From the NCBI RefSeq assembly GCF_943788075.1, contig NZ_CALSOW010000004.1, positions 62,001-126,000 of the forward strand: 64,000 nt of DNA, in the 5' to 3' direction. The notes under the pieces are model-generated. The model was not told the origin of the DNA. It saw only the letters and a list, made by a program, of their open reading frames with translations, and searched no databases. The position numbers were made by a program, and so were the translations under genes. This document shows, in pieces, positions 27,774 to 36,135 of the stretch. This DNA is from an uncultured Candidatus Pelagibacter sp. GTDB taxonomy: Bacteria > Pseudomonadota > Alphaproteobacteria > Pelagibacterales > Pelagibacteraceae. The number at the start of each line of letters is the position of its first letter. Position 1 is the stretch's first letter.

Positions 27774-28763
27774 ATGATTACAGGAAATTATCCAAATTTA
27801 AGACTCCGAAGAAATAGAAAGCAATCGTGGTCAAGAAGATTGATTCAAGAAAGTGAACTAAGCCCAAATGACTTTATATTACCTATATTTCTAGTAGATG
27901 GTTCAAATAAAAGAGAGCCTGTATCAACAATGCCAGGAGTATATAGATACACAGTCAATAGAATATCTCAAGTTGTAGATAGAGCAATTAAAATTGGGAT
28001 ACCAATGGTAGCTCTTTTTCCTAAAACTAAAAATAGTCTTAAAAATGAAATAGGCTCAGAATCACTTAATAAAAATAACTTAGTCTGTAAAGCAATCATT
28101 GAAATTAAAAAAAGGTATAAAAACAAAATTGGTATTATGTGTGATGTAGCACTAGATCCCTATACATCGCATGGACACGATGGACTAGTTAGATCAAATC
28201 AGATTATAAATGATGAAACAATAGAAGTTTTAATTAACCAATCTTTGTTACAAGCTGAAATGGGATGTGATGTTTTAGCTCCTTCTGATATGATGGATGG
28301 AAGAATTGGAAAGATTAGAAAAGCATTAGATAAATCAGGTTATCAAAATGTTCAAATTTTATCTTATGCTGCTAAATATGCTTCAAGTTTCTATGGACCA
28401 TTTAGAGACGCAGTAGGATCAAAAGGCTCTTTAAAAGGTGACAAAAAAACTTATCAAATGGATTTTAGAAACAGTGATGAAGCTTTGAGGGAAGTTGCAC
28501 TAGATATTAAAGAAGGTGCAGATATGGTTATGGTTAAACCAGGCATGCCCTATTTAGATATTATAAAATCAATTAAAGAAAAATTTAGAATACCTGTTTT
28601 TGCTTATCAAGTTTCAGGTGAATACAGTTTGATTTCAAATGCAATACAAAAAAAATTAATAAATGAGGATGCTATATTTGAAAGTCTAGTGGCTTTTAAA
28701 AGAGCAGGTGCTAGTGCGATTGTTAGTTATTATGCAGATAGAATTGACAAAATCATTAAGTAA
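27774..28763 (+). CDS. hemB: Delta-aminolevulinic acid dehydratase (porphobilinogen synthase)
   Basis: Condenses two aminolevulinate molecules to porphobilinogen for heme. It is 329 aa. Active lysines are K201 (SYAAKYASSFYGPFR) and K255 (MVMVKPGMPY). The metal region reads CDVALDPYTSHGHDG (123-137), with Asp/Ala in place of the zinc cysteines, which marks the zinc-independent Mg-type class. It stands alone rightward, its stop touching the convergent recO end without a gap. Confidence 0.97.
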   Translation: MITGNYPNLRLRRNRKQSWSRRLIQESELSPNDFILPIFLVDGSNKREPVSTMPGVYRYTVNRISQVVDRAIKIGIPMVALFPKTKNSLKNEIGSESLNKNNLVCKAIIEIKKRYKNKIGIMCDVALDPYTSHGHDGLVRSNQIINDETIEVLINQSLLQAEMGCDVLAPSDMMDGRIGKIRKALDKSGYQNVQILSYAAKYASSFYGPFRDAVGSKGSLKGDKKTYQMDFRNSDEALREVALDIKEGADMVMVKPGMPYLDIIKSIKEKFRIPVFAYQVSGEYSLISNAIQKKLINEDAIFESLVAFKRAGASAIVSYYADRIDKIIK

Positions 28764-29444
28764 TTACTTTAAAGAATTAATAAATAACAATCTACTATTT
28801 GGATAATTTAAGTTATTTGGTTTTAAAATTGTCTTATCGAGATAATCACCAACTAACTTTAGGCCAGTTAATAAAGTTTTCAAATCATCAACCTCTAATT
28901 CTTTTTCTATTAAAAAATTAGGAACATATTTTTTTTCAGTGGAAGAACTTGCATAATATACAGTTTTATTTTCAACTACACTTTTTTCAACAAAATTTTC
29001 TAATTCAAGGTCATAACCAAGAAGTTTAAGGAGATCCAATTCCCAAAAAATATATTTTTTTAACCAATTTTTTTCGTTTAAAATTAAAAAAAGATTTTCT
29101 ATTAGATTATAAACTTTAATATTTACCTGGGACTCTGCAGTTAAAATCTTAATCAAATTTGTTGCTGAAGTGATACAGGATAATTTTTGCTTATGATCAA
29201 AATATAAAGGAGTATAAGCGTTTAAAATTTCTACTTTAAAATAACCAATTCTATTATCACTTTTCGAGTTGTAATTGACATGCAGTCTATTTCCTATTTG
29301 AAGATAATTTTTTATTTTTTTTGAAGTTCCACCAAAAATTATACCAGATATTTTGCCATGATTTTTTGTATATAATTCTACAATTAATGAATTTTCACTA
29401 TATCTATTCTTGTTAATTAAAAATCCTTCGTCAATCCAATTCAT
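28764..29444 (-). CDS. recO: DNA repair protein RecO
   Basis: Mediator that loads RecA on SSB-coated DNA in the RecF pathway. It is 226 aa. The N-terminal OB fold reads WIDEGFLINKNRYSENSLIV and GISGIIFGGTSKK. A helical domain with FWELDLLKLLGYDLELE follows. The zinc-finger cysteines of some RecO proteins are absent. It is last of the leftward operon starting at dapA, 7 bases after rnc. Confidence 0.9.
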   Translation of the reverse strand: MNWIDEGFLINKNRYSENSLIVELYTKNHGKISGIIFGGTSKKIKNYLQIGNRLHVNYNSKSDNRIGYFKVEILNAYTPLYFDHKQKLSCITSATNLIKILTAESQVNIKVYNLIENLFLILNEKNWLKKYIFWELDLLKLLGYDLELENFVEKSVVENKTVYYASSSTEKKYVPNFLIEKELEVDDLKTLLTGLKLVGDYLDKTILKPNNLNYPNSRLLFINSLK

Positions 29445-29451
29445 AAAGTAA

Positions 29452-30114
29452 TTACCTTATACTTTTTAAACATTCGATTGCAGCGCTTTGTTCAGCATCT
29501 TTTTTAGATTTACCCAGACCAAAATAAAATTTTGTATTAGGAAGTTTAACACCAACCTTAAATGATGGCTTGTGACGTGGCCCTGTATTAGAGATAAGTT
29601 TATAAGTAGGAAGTTTTTTGAATTTTTTTAAAGCTAATTCTTGTAATTTTGTTTTTGCATCAATTTGAGTAATAACGCTTTCTTTAATATGATTTTTCCA
29701 GAGATCCAAGATTACTTTTTCAGCTATTACCAAATTTCTATCAAGATAAATTGCTCCAATTAAAGCCTCACAACTATCAGAGACAATTTTATCCTCAATT
29801 CTTATTTTTTTATTATTGGGATTAAAAGTTAAAATATATTTTTCTAAATTAATTTTTTTTGCAATTTCTAAACAAGTTTTTTTATTTACCAGTGATGCAA
29901 ATTTTTTATCAAGTATTCCCTCTTTTTCATCTGGATATATTTCTAGAAGTTTTTTAGCAATTACCAATCCTAAAACTCTGTCACCTAAAAACTCAATTTT
30001 TTCGTTGTTATTTTTTGTATCAAAACTTTTGTGAGTAAGAGATTTAATTAATAGATCTAAATTTTTAAAATTAACTTTTATTTTTTTTTGTAAATCCTGA
30101 TAGTTAATTTTCAT
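29452..30114 (-). CDS. rnc: Ribonuclease III
   Basis: Double-strand RNA endonuclease for rRNA processing. It is 220 aa. IEFLGDRVLGLVIAKKLLEI (40-59) holds the catalytic acidic residues; DSCEALIGAIYLDRN is the second acidic site. The dsRNA-binding domain is at the C-terminus, from TKLQELALKKFKKLPTY to GKSKKDAEQSAAIECL. It shares its first base with the lepB stop region. Confidence 0.95.
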   Translation of the reverse strand: MKINYQDLQKKIKVNFKNLDLLIKSLTHKSFDTKNNNEKIEFLGDRVLGLVIAKKLLEIYPDEKEGILDKKFASLVNKKTCLEIAKKINLEKYILTFNPNNKKIRIEDKIVSDSCEALIGAIYLDRNLVIAEKVILDLWKNHIKESVITQIDAKTKLQELALKKFKKLPTYKLISNTGPRHKPSFKVGVKLPNTKFYFGLGKSKKDAEQSAAIECLKSIR

Positions 30115-30851
30115 TAATTAATACGATCAAAAGTTCTATTAAATCTAATTGATTTGTGCCATTTCCAAAAAGCAAAAATATTTCCTATTTTTTTATCAGT
30201 TGAAAAGAAAATAAATTGAGCCTTACCAACAAGATTATCTTTATGAACATAACCAACACTTGATAAAAATCTACTATCTTTAGAACAATCTCTATTGTCT
30301 CCTAAAAAAAAATAATGATTATCAGGTACAGTAAAAACATCTGAGTTTTGATAAGTGTAGTCTTTTAAGTAAACAGTATGAAATTTTTTTCCATTAGGTA
30401 ACTTTTCTTCAAACCTATAAACATCAATTAATCTACTTCCACAGTTTATTTTTGTTTTATTCTTAACTTTTGATTTCATTATCTCGCTATTATTTAGATA
30501 TAAATTAGCATCAATAAACTGAACTCTATCTCCAGGAAGTCCTACTAATCTCTTGATATAATCAGTTCTATTATCTGCAGGTGTTTTAAAAACTATCACA
30601 TCACCTCTTTCAGGATTGCTAAAAAAAATTCTTTTATTTAAAATTGGTGGGCTAAAAGGAAAAGAATGTTTGCTGTAACCATAGGAATACTTAGTTACAA
30701 ATAACCTATCTCCCACAAGTAAAGTTGGTTCCATTGATGATGAGGGAATATAAAATGGCTGTATAAAAAGAGATCTTATAATGACAGCAATTATTAAAGC
30801 ATAAAATAGAGTCTTTATATTCTCTGAAAAAAAATCTTTATCTAATTTCAT
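30114..30851 (-). CDS. lepB: Signal peptidase I
   Basis: Membrane serine protease that removes signal peptides from exported proteins. It is 245 aa. One N-terminal transmembrane helix (about 14-32). PSSSMEPTLLVGDRLFV has the nucleophile Ser39 in SSSM. DYIKRLVGLPGDRV has the general base Lys100. YFFLGDNRDCSKDSR is the GDNRxxSxDSR box. It overlaps acpS by 4 bases. The acpS-lepB-rnc order is alphaproteobacterial. Confidence 0.96.
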   Translation of the reverse strand: MKLDKDFFSENIKTLFYALIIAVIIRSLFIQPFYIPSSSMEPTLLVGDRLFVTKYSYGYSKHSFPFSPPILNKRIFFSNPERGDVIVFKTPADNRTDYIKRLVGLPGDRVQFIDANLYLNNSEIMKSKVKNKTKINCGSRLIDVYRFEEKLPNGKKFHTVYLKDYTYQNSDVFTVPDNHYFFLGDNRDCSKDSRFLSSVGYVHKDNLVGKAQFIFFSTDKKIGNIFAFWKWHKSIRFNRTFDRIN

Positions 30852-31234
30852 ATTGATTGAATTACTGTAAATGCAGTAGAGTATTCCTTTTCATCAGATA
30901 TTGATAAAAAACAATTAAAGCTTTTAACTTTAAACTCTTTTTTTACTATTTTAGTTATTTTTTTTGTTTTTGAATAATAAGGTTTACCCAGTTTATCGTT
31001 TATTATTTCTATATCTTTAAAATTTAAGTTATGTCGAAAACCAGTGCCCAAAGCTTTAGCAAAAGCTTCTTTAGCAGCAAATCGTTTAGAAAAATATCCA
31101 ATCTTGTCTTTTGATAAGATTGATTGCTTGAGTTCTTTTGAACTATAAATTCTTTGTTTAAACCTATGATTTTTAATTGATTTTTTTATTCTTTTATTTT
31201 CAATTATATCAACCCCAATGCCAAGAATTTTCAT
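30848..31234 (-). CDS. acpS: Holo-[acyl-carrier-protein] synthase
   Basis: Attaches 4'-phosphopantetheine to acyl carrier protein. It is 128 aa. ILGIGVDIIENKRI (conserved Asp) and YFSKRFAAKEAFAKALGTG (Glu of the Mg site) are diagnostic; FLSISDEKEYSTAFTVI closes the fold. It lies 3 bases after pdxJ, a common pair. Confidence 0.95.
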   Translation of the reverse strand: MKILGIGVDIIENKRIKKSIKNHRFKQRIYSSKELKQSILSKDKIGYFSKRFAAKEAFAKALGTGFRHNLNFKDIEIINDKLGKPYYSKTKKITKIVKKEFKVKSFNCFLSISDEKEYSTAFTVIQSI

Positions 31235-31237
31235 AAT

Positions 31238-31957
31238 TTAATTTTTTATAATCTTTTTAAATTTTTTAATTACACTTGATAGACCAATAAATATTGACTC
31301 TCCAATTATAAAATGGCCAATATTGAATTCTTTTATCTCTTTAATTTTGCTTAATATTTTTGTTGTTTTGTAATCAAGTCCATGACCAGCATGCACTTCA
31401 ATATTAAGTTTTTTTGCTAAGATGGAACATTTTTTAATTCTATCTAATTCATTATTGTATTTTTTTTTCAACTTTACTAAGTTTGATACTTTGCCAGTAT
31501 GAATTTCTACACAATCGACATTTAGCTCTTTTGATAATTTGATATCATTTAAAGTTGGATTTATGAATAAGCTAGTTCTAATTTTTACCTTTTTAAATCT
31601 TTCAATTATTTTACTTAATTTTTTTTTATTTTTAATTAAGTTAAGACCACCCTCTGTAGTAACCTCTTTGCGATTTTCAGGTACAATACAAATATAATTA
31701 GGTTTAATTTTAAGAGCATTATTAATAATTTCATCATTCATTGAAATTTCAAGATTAACTAAAACTTTTTTTGTTTTACAAATTTTTTTAGCATCTAAAT
31801 CATTAATATGTCTTCTATCTTCTCTAAGATGAATGGTTACCGAATCAGCTCCCATTTTAACAACTTGTAAAGCTGCATGATATGGATCGGGATGATTCTC
31901 ACCCCTAGCATTTCTAACAGTTGCGATATGATCTATATTTACGCCAAGTCTTTTCAC
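31238..31957 (-). CDS. pdxJ: Pyridoxine 5'-phosphate synthase
   Basis: Last ring-forming step of the DXP-dependent vitamin B6 pathway. It is 239 aa. LGVNIDHIATVRNARGENHP (3-22) is the diagnostic opening, and VTIHLREDRRHI, VEIHTG and VHAGHGLDY carry active-site residues. The start overlaps pyrE by 4 bases. Its presence suggests at least part of B6 synthesis in this lineage. Confidence 0.95.
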   Translation of the reverse strand: MKRLGVNIDHIATVRNARGENHPDPYHAALQVVKMGADSVTIHLREDRRHINDLDAKKICKTKKVLVNLEISMNDEIINNALKIKPNYICIVPENRKEVTTEGGLNLIKNKKKLSKIIERFKKVKIRTSLFINPTLNDIKLSKELNVDCVEIHTGKVSNLVKLKKKYNNELDRIKKCSILAKKLNIEVHAGHGLDYKTTKILSKIKEIKEFNIGHFIIGESIFIGLSSVIKKFKKIIKN

Positions 31958-32541
31958 TTAATAAATCTACTTCCTGGTGTTGTGATAGGAATTGACTTAA
32001 GGCTTTGTGGTAATTGTTTTTCATTAAATGTTGGAACATCAATTTTAAGATGTGAAATAATTCCTGTTTTAATTTTGAGTGATTTTTTTGTAGATCTATC
32101 AATTATGGAAGCAAAACCTAAAAGTCTAGCATTAGCTTTTTTAATTAATTTGACACATTCTAAGCTTGATTTTCCTGTTGTTATTACATCTTCAATAATT
32201 AAGACTTTAGAACCTTTTTTAATATTAAATCCTCTTCTTAACTTAAATTTTCCATTAACACGTTCGCAAAATATTGTTTCTTTTTTTAAGAGTTTACCTA
32301 TCTCGTATCCAATAACTACACCTCCCATAGCTGGTGCTAAGATCAAATCAATATTTTTATACTTCTTTTTAATTTTACCTGCTAACGATTTACAAATTTG
32401 ATCAGCTAAAAATGGGAAACTTAGGAGTTTTGCACATTGAATGTATTTTGATGAGTGCAGACCAGAAGATAATACAAAATGTCCCTCTAAAAGTGCATCA
32501 GTCTTTTTTAAAATATTTAAGGATTTTTTGAGTGAAAGCAT
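31954..32541 (-). CDS. pyrE: Orotate phosphoribosyltransferase
   Basis: Joins orotate and PRPP in pyrimidine synthesis. It is 195 aa. The GHFVLSSGLHSSKYIQCAKL start is typical; LAPAMGGVVIGYEIG and VLIIEDVITTGKSS (PRPP-binding loop) follow. Its first 44 bases overlap the end of rsh, and both frames are open and conserved, so the overlap looks real. It works with pyrB and other pyr genes elsewhere. Confidence 0.95.
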   Translation of the reverse strand: MLSLKKSLNILKKTDALLEGHFVLSSGLHSSKYIQCAKLLSFPFLADQICKSLAGKIKKKYKNIDLILAPAMGGVVIGYEIGKLLKKETIFCERVNGKFKLRRGFNIKKGSKVLIIEDVITTGKSSLECVKLIKKANARLLGFASIIDRSTKKSLKIKTGIISHLKIDVPTFNEKQLPQSLKSIPITTPGSRFIK

Positions 32542-34243
32542 TTCTTTTATCTTCGTGTCTAATTATCTTAAATTTTATACCTTTTTGTTTAAGCTCTGCA
32601 ATAAAATTTGTAAAGTTTTTAAGGTTCGTTATTATTAGTTTGAATTTAAAGTTAATATACTTTGTATTTTTACCAGCCATTTCAACATTTGAGATATTAA
32701 GTTTGTGACTACCAATTAATGAACTTATATCACCTAACTGTCCTGGTTGATCAGGTAATGAAATCCATAATGTGGTGTTATATTTCTTTGTTTTTTCTTC
32801 TTTTTGCTCTCCTTTGTCGTGCCAATATCTTCTAATAGCTGCTCTTGCTTTTCCTGTTTTTGTTGTTGGTATCCAGTGTAATGAAGGCGATTGATTTTTA
32901 GATGTAATTATATTCACCCTATCTCCATTTCTTAACAATTCTTGTAATTCAGATTTATTTCCATTAATTTCACATCCTATTGCTGTGTTACCTATCTTTG
33001 TATGCACTGCATAAGCAAAATCAATTGATGTTGCGTCTTTTGGTAATTTTATAACAGATCCTTTTGGAGTAAAACAAAATACATTTTCCTGGAACATTTG
33101 TAGTTTTGTATACTCGTATGAATGTTCTGGATTTTCATTTTTTTCAATAATTTCAACAAGATCTTTTAACCAATCATACTCTTTCCAGCTTAAAGAATTG
33201 AATTTTTCTGAGGATTTATATTTCCAATGAGAGGCAACTCCTCTTTCGGCAAATTCATGCATTTCATTTGTTCTAATTTGAATTTCTATTGGCTTTTGAT
33301 TGGAGCCAATGACAGACGTATGTAAAGATTTATAGCCATTAATTTTTGGTGATGATATGTAATCCTTAAACTTACCTGGGATACAATTCCATTTTTTATG
33401 AAATATACCAAGTGTTTTATAACATTCATCTACTGATGAAAGTGTAATTCTAAATCCAATTATATCTGTGATTTGTTCAAGTGAAATTCTTTTTTTTTGA
33501 ACTTTACGCCAAATTGAAAAAGGAGTTTTTTCACGGCCATGAATTTCTGCATTAATATTATTTTCATTTAAAATCTCACTTAATTCAAAAGAAAGGGACT
33601 CGAAAAGATCTTTTTTATCAGATTTAATTTCATCTAGTTTATTTTTTATTAATTCTCTTGCGTCATTATTTAAAATTTCAAAAGATAAATCTTCAAGCTC
33701 ATCTCTAATTCTGTGCATACCCATTCTATCAGCTAATGGTGCATAAATTTCCATGGTTTCTTGTGCTATACGTTGTCTTTTTTCCTCTTTAGGAATTGCT
33801 TTAATCGTTCTCATATTATGAAGACGATCAGCTATTTTTACCAACAAAACCCGTATATCTTTTGACGTAGCTAATATTAATTTTCTAAAATTTTCTACTT
33901 TTGAATTGGAGCCAGCTGTATTTTCAAATACAGAAATTTTTGTGACACCATCAACTAACTCAGCAACCTCATCACCAAATTCACTCTTAATAGTTTCGTA
34001 AGTGGCAAATGTATCTTCTATTGTATCATGAAGTAAACCTGTGGTAATTGTTGCACTATCTAGTTTTAGTTCAGTTAATATATTAGCGACCTCTATTGGA
34101 TGAACAGAATAAGGATCACCTGAAGCTCTTTTTTGATTTTGATGAGCTTTAACAGCAAAATTAAAAGCTTTGTCTAATCTTTCTGGATTTAAAAACTTAT
34201 TATAGATTTTAACCTTGTTTATTAATTCACTAGAATTAAGCAT
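32498..34243 (-). CDS. rsh: Bifunctional (p)ppGpp synthetase/hydrolase RSH, shortened C-terminal half
   Basis: Makes and degrades the stringent-response alarmone. It is 581 aa instead of about 700 or more. The hydrolase domain has HPIEVANIL, LLHDTIEDT (H72, D73) and KIADRLHNMRT. The synthetase domain has KTPFSIWRKVQKK, DIIGFRITL, GYKSLHTSV and EIQIRTNEMHEFAE. TGS follows (ENVFCFTPKGSVIKLP). After RAAIRRYWHDKGEQ the sequence jumps almost directly to the ACT domain (LWISLPDQPGQLGDISSLIG), so the helical and zinc-finger/CC regions are missing. Both catalytic sites look intact. Confidence 0.94.
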   Translation of the reverse strand: MLNSSELINKVKIYNKFLNPERLDKAFNFAVKAHQNQKRASGDPYSVHPIEVANILTELKLDSATITTGLLHDTIEDTFATYETIKSEFGDEVAELVDGVTKISVFENTAGSNSKVENFRKLILATSKDIRVLLVKIADRLHNMRTIKAIPKEEKRQRIAQETMEIYAPLADRMGMHRIRDELEDLSFEILNNDARELIKNKLDEIKSDKKDLFESLSFELSEILNENNINAEIHGREKTPFSIWRKVQKKRISLEQITDIIGFRITLSSVDECYKTLGIFHKKWNCIPGKFKDYISSPKINGYKSLHTSVIGSNQKPIEIQIRTNEMHEFAERGVASHWKYKSSEKFNSLSWKEYDWLKDLVEIIEKNENPEHSYEYTKLQMFQENVFCFTPKGSVIKLPKDATSIDFAYAVHTKIGNTAIGCEINGNKSELQELLRNGDRVNIITSKNQSPSLHWIPTTKTGKARAAIRRYWHDKGEQKEEKTKKYNTTLWISLPDQPGQLGDISSLIGSHKLNISNVEMAGKNTKYINFKFKLIITNLKNFTNFIAELKQKGIKFKIIRHEDKRNAFTQKILKYFKKD

Positions 34244-34262
34244 TTTTTATTATAACATTAAT

Positions 34263-34775
34263 TCAAAATTGTTTAATAGATCTAATATCTTCATTTGATA
34301 GGGAAAAAATTAACTTTTTTATATTAACTTTTTTAATTGGGTGAACCCACTCTTTTTCAATCTCAAATAAAGGAATTAAAACAAAATTTCTTTCATGCAT
34401 TCTTGCATGTGGAAGATATAATTTATCTTTTATAACTAACCCATCAAAATCAATAATGTCTATATCGCAAACTCTTGGTGAATTTTTGGGAGATTTCTTT
34501 CTTCCTAATTTAGCCTCTATAATTTTGCATAAATTAATCATTTCATGAGGTTGGTGATTACAGGTAGCTTTCAAAACTATATTTATAAACTTTGGTTTTT
34601 TTGGATTTGGCCATGATGGAGTTTCGTAATAATTTGATACAGAAATAAAGTTTATATTATTATCCAATAAAAGTGATTTAGCTTTTTCAATATTAATAAT
34701 TCTATTTCCTAAATTAGAGCCAATTCCTAAAAAAATATTTTTAGCTTGATTTTCTAATATATCTTGCTTTTTCAC
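34263..34775 (-). CDS. folK: 2-amino-4-hydroxy-6-hydroxymethyldihydropteridine pyrophosphokinase
   Basis: Pyrophosphorylates the pterin in folate synthesis. [19 protein letters not shown] opens the family, [20 protein letters not shown] and [20 protein letters not shown] include the conserved R and DID ([10 protein letters not shown]). The start is uncertain. The frame stays open upstream to an ATG at 34814, deep inside smpB. The GTG at 34775, 14 residues before the conserved core, fits better and is used here. Either way it overlaps the smpB end. Confidence 0.88.
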   Translation of the reverse strand: MKKQDILENQAKNIFLGIGSNLGNRIINIEKAKSLLLDNNINFISVSNYYETPSWPNPKKPKFINIVLKATCNHQPHEMINLCKIIEAKLGRKKSPKNSPRVCDIDIIDFDGLVIKDKLYLPHARMHERNFVLIPLFEIEKEWVHPIKKVNIKKLIFSLSNEDIRSIKQF

Positions 34776-35211
34776 GGTTCCAGTCTCTATTTTTCTTAGT
34801 GGCTCTTTTATCAAATTGTTTTTTTCCTTTAGCTACAGCTAATTCAACTTTAGCTTTTCCTTTTTTAAAGTACATTTTAGTTGGAACAATAGTAAATCCA
34901 TCTCTTTGCATTTTTCCAATCAATTTATTAATTTCTTTTTTATTAAGTAAAAGCTTTCTTTCATCTGTTGGATTATGATTTGAATAACTTGCCTGCTTAT
35001 AAGCTGATATGTGAGAGTTAATTAAAATTAATTCACCATTTTTTTCAACGGCGTAAGAATCCGCAATGTTAATCTTGCCATCTCTGATAGATTTTATTTC
35101 AGATCCTTTAAGAACAATTCCTGCTTCCAAAAGATCTTCAAAAAAATAATTAAAGCTAGCTTTTCTATTTAAACAAATAATCTTTAAACCAGGATTGGTT
35201 TTTTTATTCAT
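34741..35211 (-). CDS. smpB: SsrA-binding protein SmpB
   Basis: Binds tmRNA for ribosome rescue. It is 156 aa. [39 protein letters not shown] and the C-terminal [19 protein letters not shown] are diagnostic. It shares one base with dapA. The dapA-smpB pair is usual in alphaproteobacteria. No tmRNA gene was seen in the window. Confidence 0.95.
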   Translation of the reverse strand: MNKKTNPGLKIICLNRKASFNYFFEDLLEAGIVLKGSEIKSIRDGKINIADSYAVEKNGELILINSHISAYKQASYSNHNPTDERKLLLNKKEINKLIGKMQRDGFTIVPTKMYFKKGKAKVELAVAKGKKQFDKRATKKNRDWNREKARYIRKSS

Positions 35212-36092
35212 TAAATCAATTTTGCTGACTCTAAAGCTTTTTTAATAACAGGTTTGACTTTTTCAGATGTTTTAACTAAAGGCAATCTTACAGCATCATC
35301 ACATAAATCCATCAACTTGGCAGCATACTTAACTGGACTCGGGTTACTTTCAATAAACATTGCGTTATGCACTGGTTGTAAAATTTTATCTAATTTTTCA
35401 GCCTCAGCAATATCAATTTCGTTATTTGAAACTGAAAGTTTTTGAAAATCAGAACAAAGTTTAGGTGCAATATTTGCTGTCACGCTAATAGTCCCGACAC
35501 CTCCTCTTTTATTAAATTCAAAAGCATTATCATCATTACCAGTTAATTGGATGAATTCTTTTCCCATTTTAGATAGTTGTTGGTCAACTCTATCAAGATC
35601 ACCTGTAGCATCTTTTACACCAACAATATTTTTTAATTCAAAAAGTCTTGCCATTGTATCAACAGACATGTCTATTACCGATCTACCTGGTATATTGTAA
35701 ATTATAATTGGAATGCCGCATTTATCATTGATTGCTTTATAGTGCTGATATAAACCTTCTTGTGTTGGCTTGTTATAGTAGGGAGTAACAATTAAGGCTC
35801 CATTTGCACCAACTTTTTCAGCATGAGACGTTAAAGAGATTGCTTCTTCTGTTGAGTTTGAGCCAGTTCCTGCAATGACAGGTATTTTTCCACTACTTTC
35901 TTTAATACATAAATCAATAACTCTTTGATGTTCTTTATGACTAAGAGTTGGGGACTCGCCTGTAGTTCCAGCAGGTACTAACCCGCTAGTCCCATTATCC
36001 ATATGAAAATGAATCAATTTTATATATGCTTCCTCATCAAGACCATTATTTTTAAATGGTGTAATTAAAGCAACATTTGATCCTTTGAACAT
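35211..36092 (-). CDS. dapA: 4-hydroxy-tetrahydrodipicolinate synthase
   Basis: First committed step of lysine and diaminopimelate synthesis. It is 293 aa, TIM barrel. [38 protein letters not shown] (Tyr132) and [10 protein letters not shown] (Schiff-base Lys160) are the standard motifs. It is first gene of the leftward run dapA-smpB-folK-rsh-pyrE-pdxJ-acpS-lepB-rnc-recO and divergent from slt across 43 bases, which must hold both promoters. Confidence 0.96.
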   Translation of the reverse strand: MFKGSNVALITPFKNNGLDEEAYIKLIHFHMDNGTSGLVPAGTTGESPTLSHKEHQRVIDLCIKESSGKIPVIAGTGSNSTEEAISLTSHAEKVGANGALIVTPYYNKPTQEGLYQHYKAINDKCGIPIIIYNIPGRSVIDMSVDTMARLFELKNIVGVKDATGDLDRVDQQLSKMGKEFIQLTGNDDNAFEFNKRGGVGTISVTANIAPKLCSDFQKLSVSNNEIDIAEAEKLDKILQPVHNAMFIESNPSPVKYAAKLMDLCDDAVRLPLVKTSEKVKPVIKKALESAKLI

Positions 36093-36135
36093 AAATACTT
36101 ATAACATAGTTTACAGATTCATATACTAAAACATT

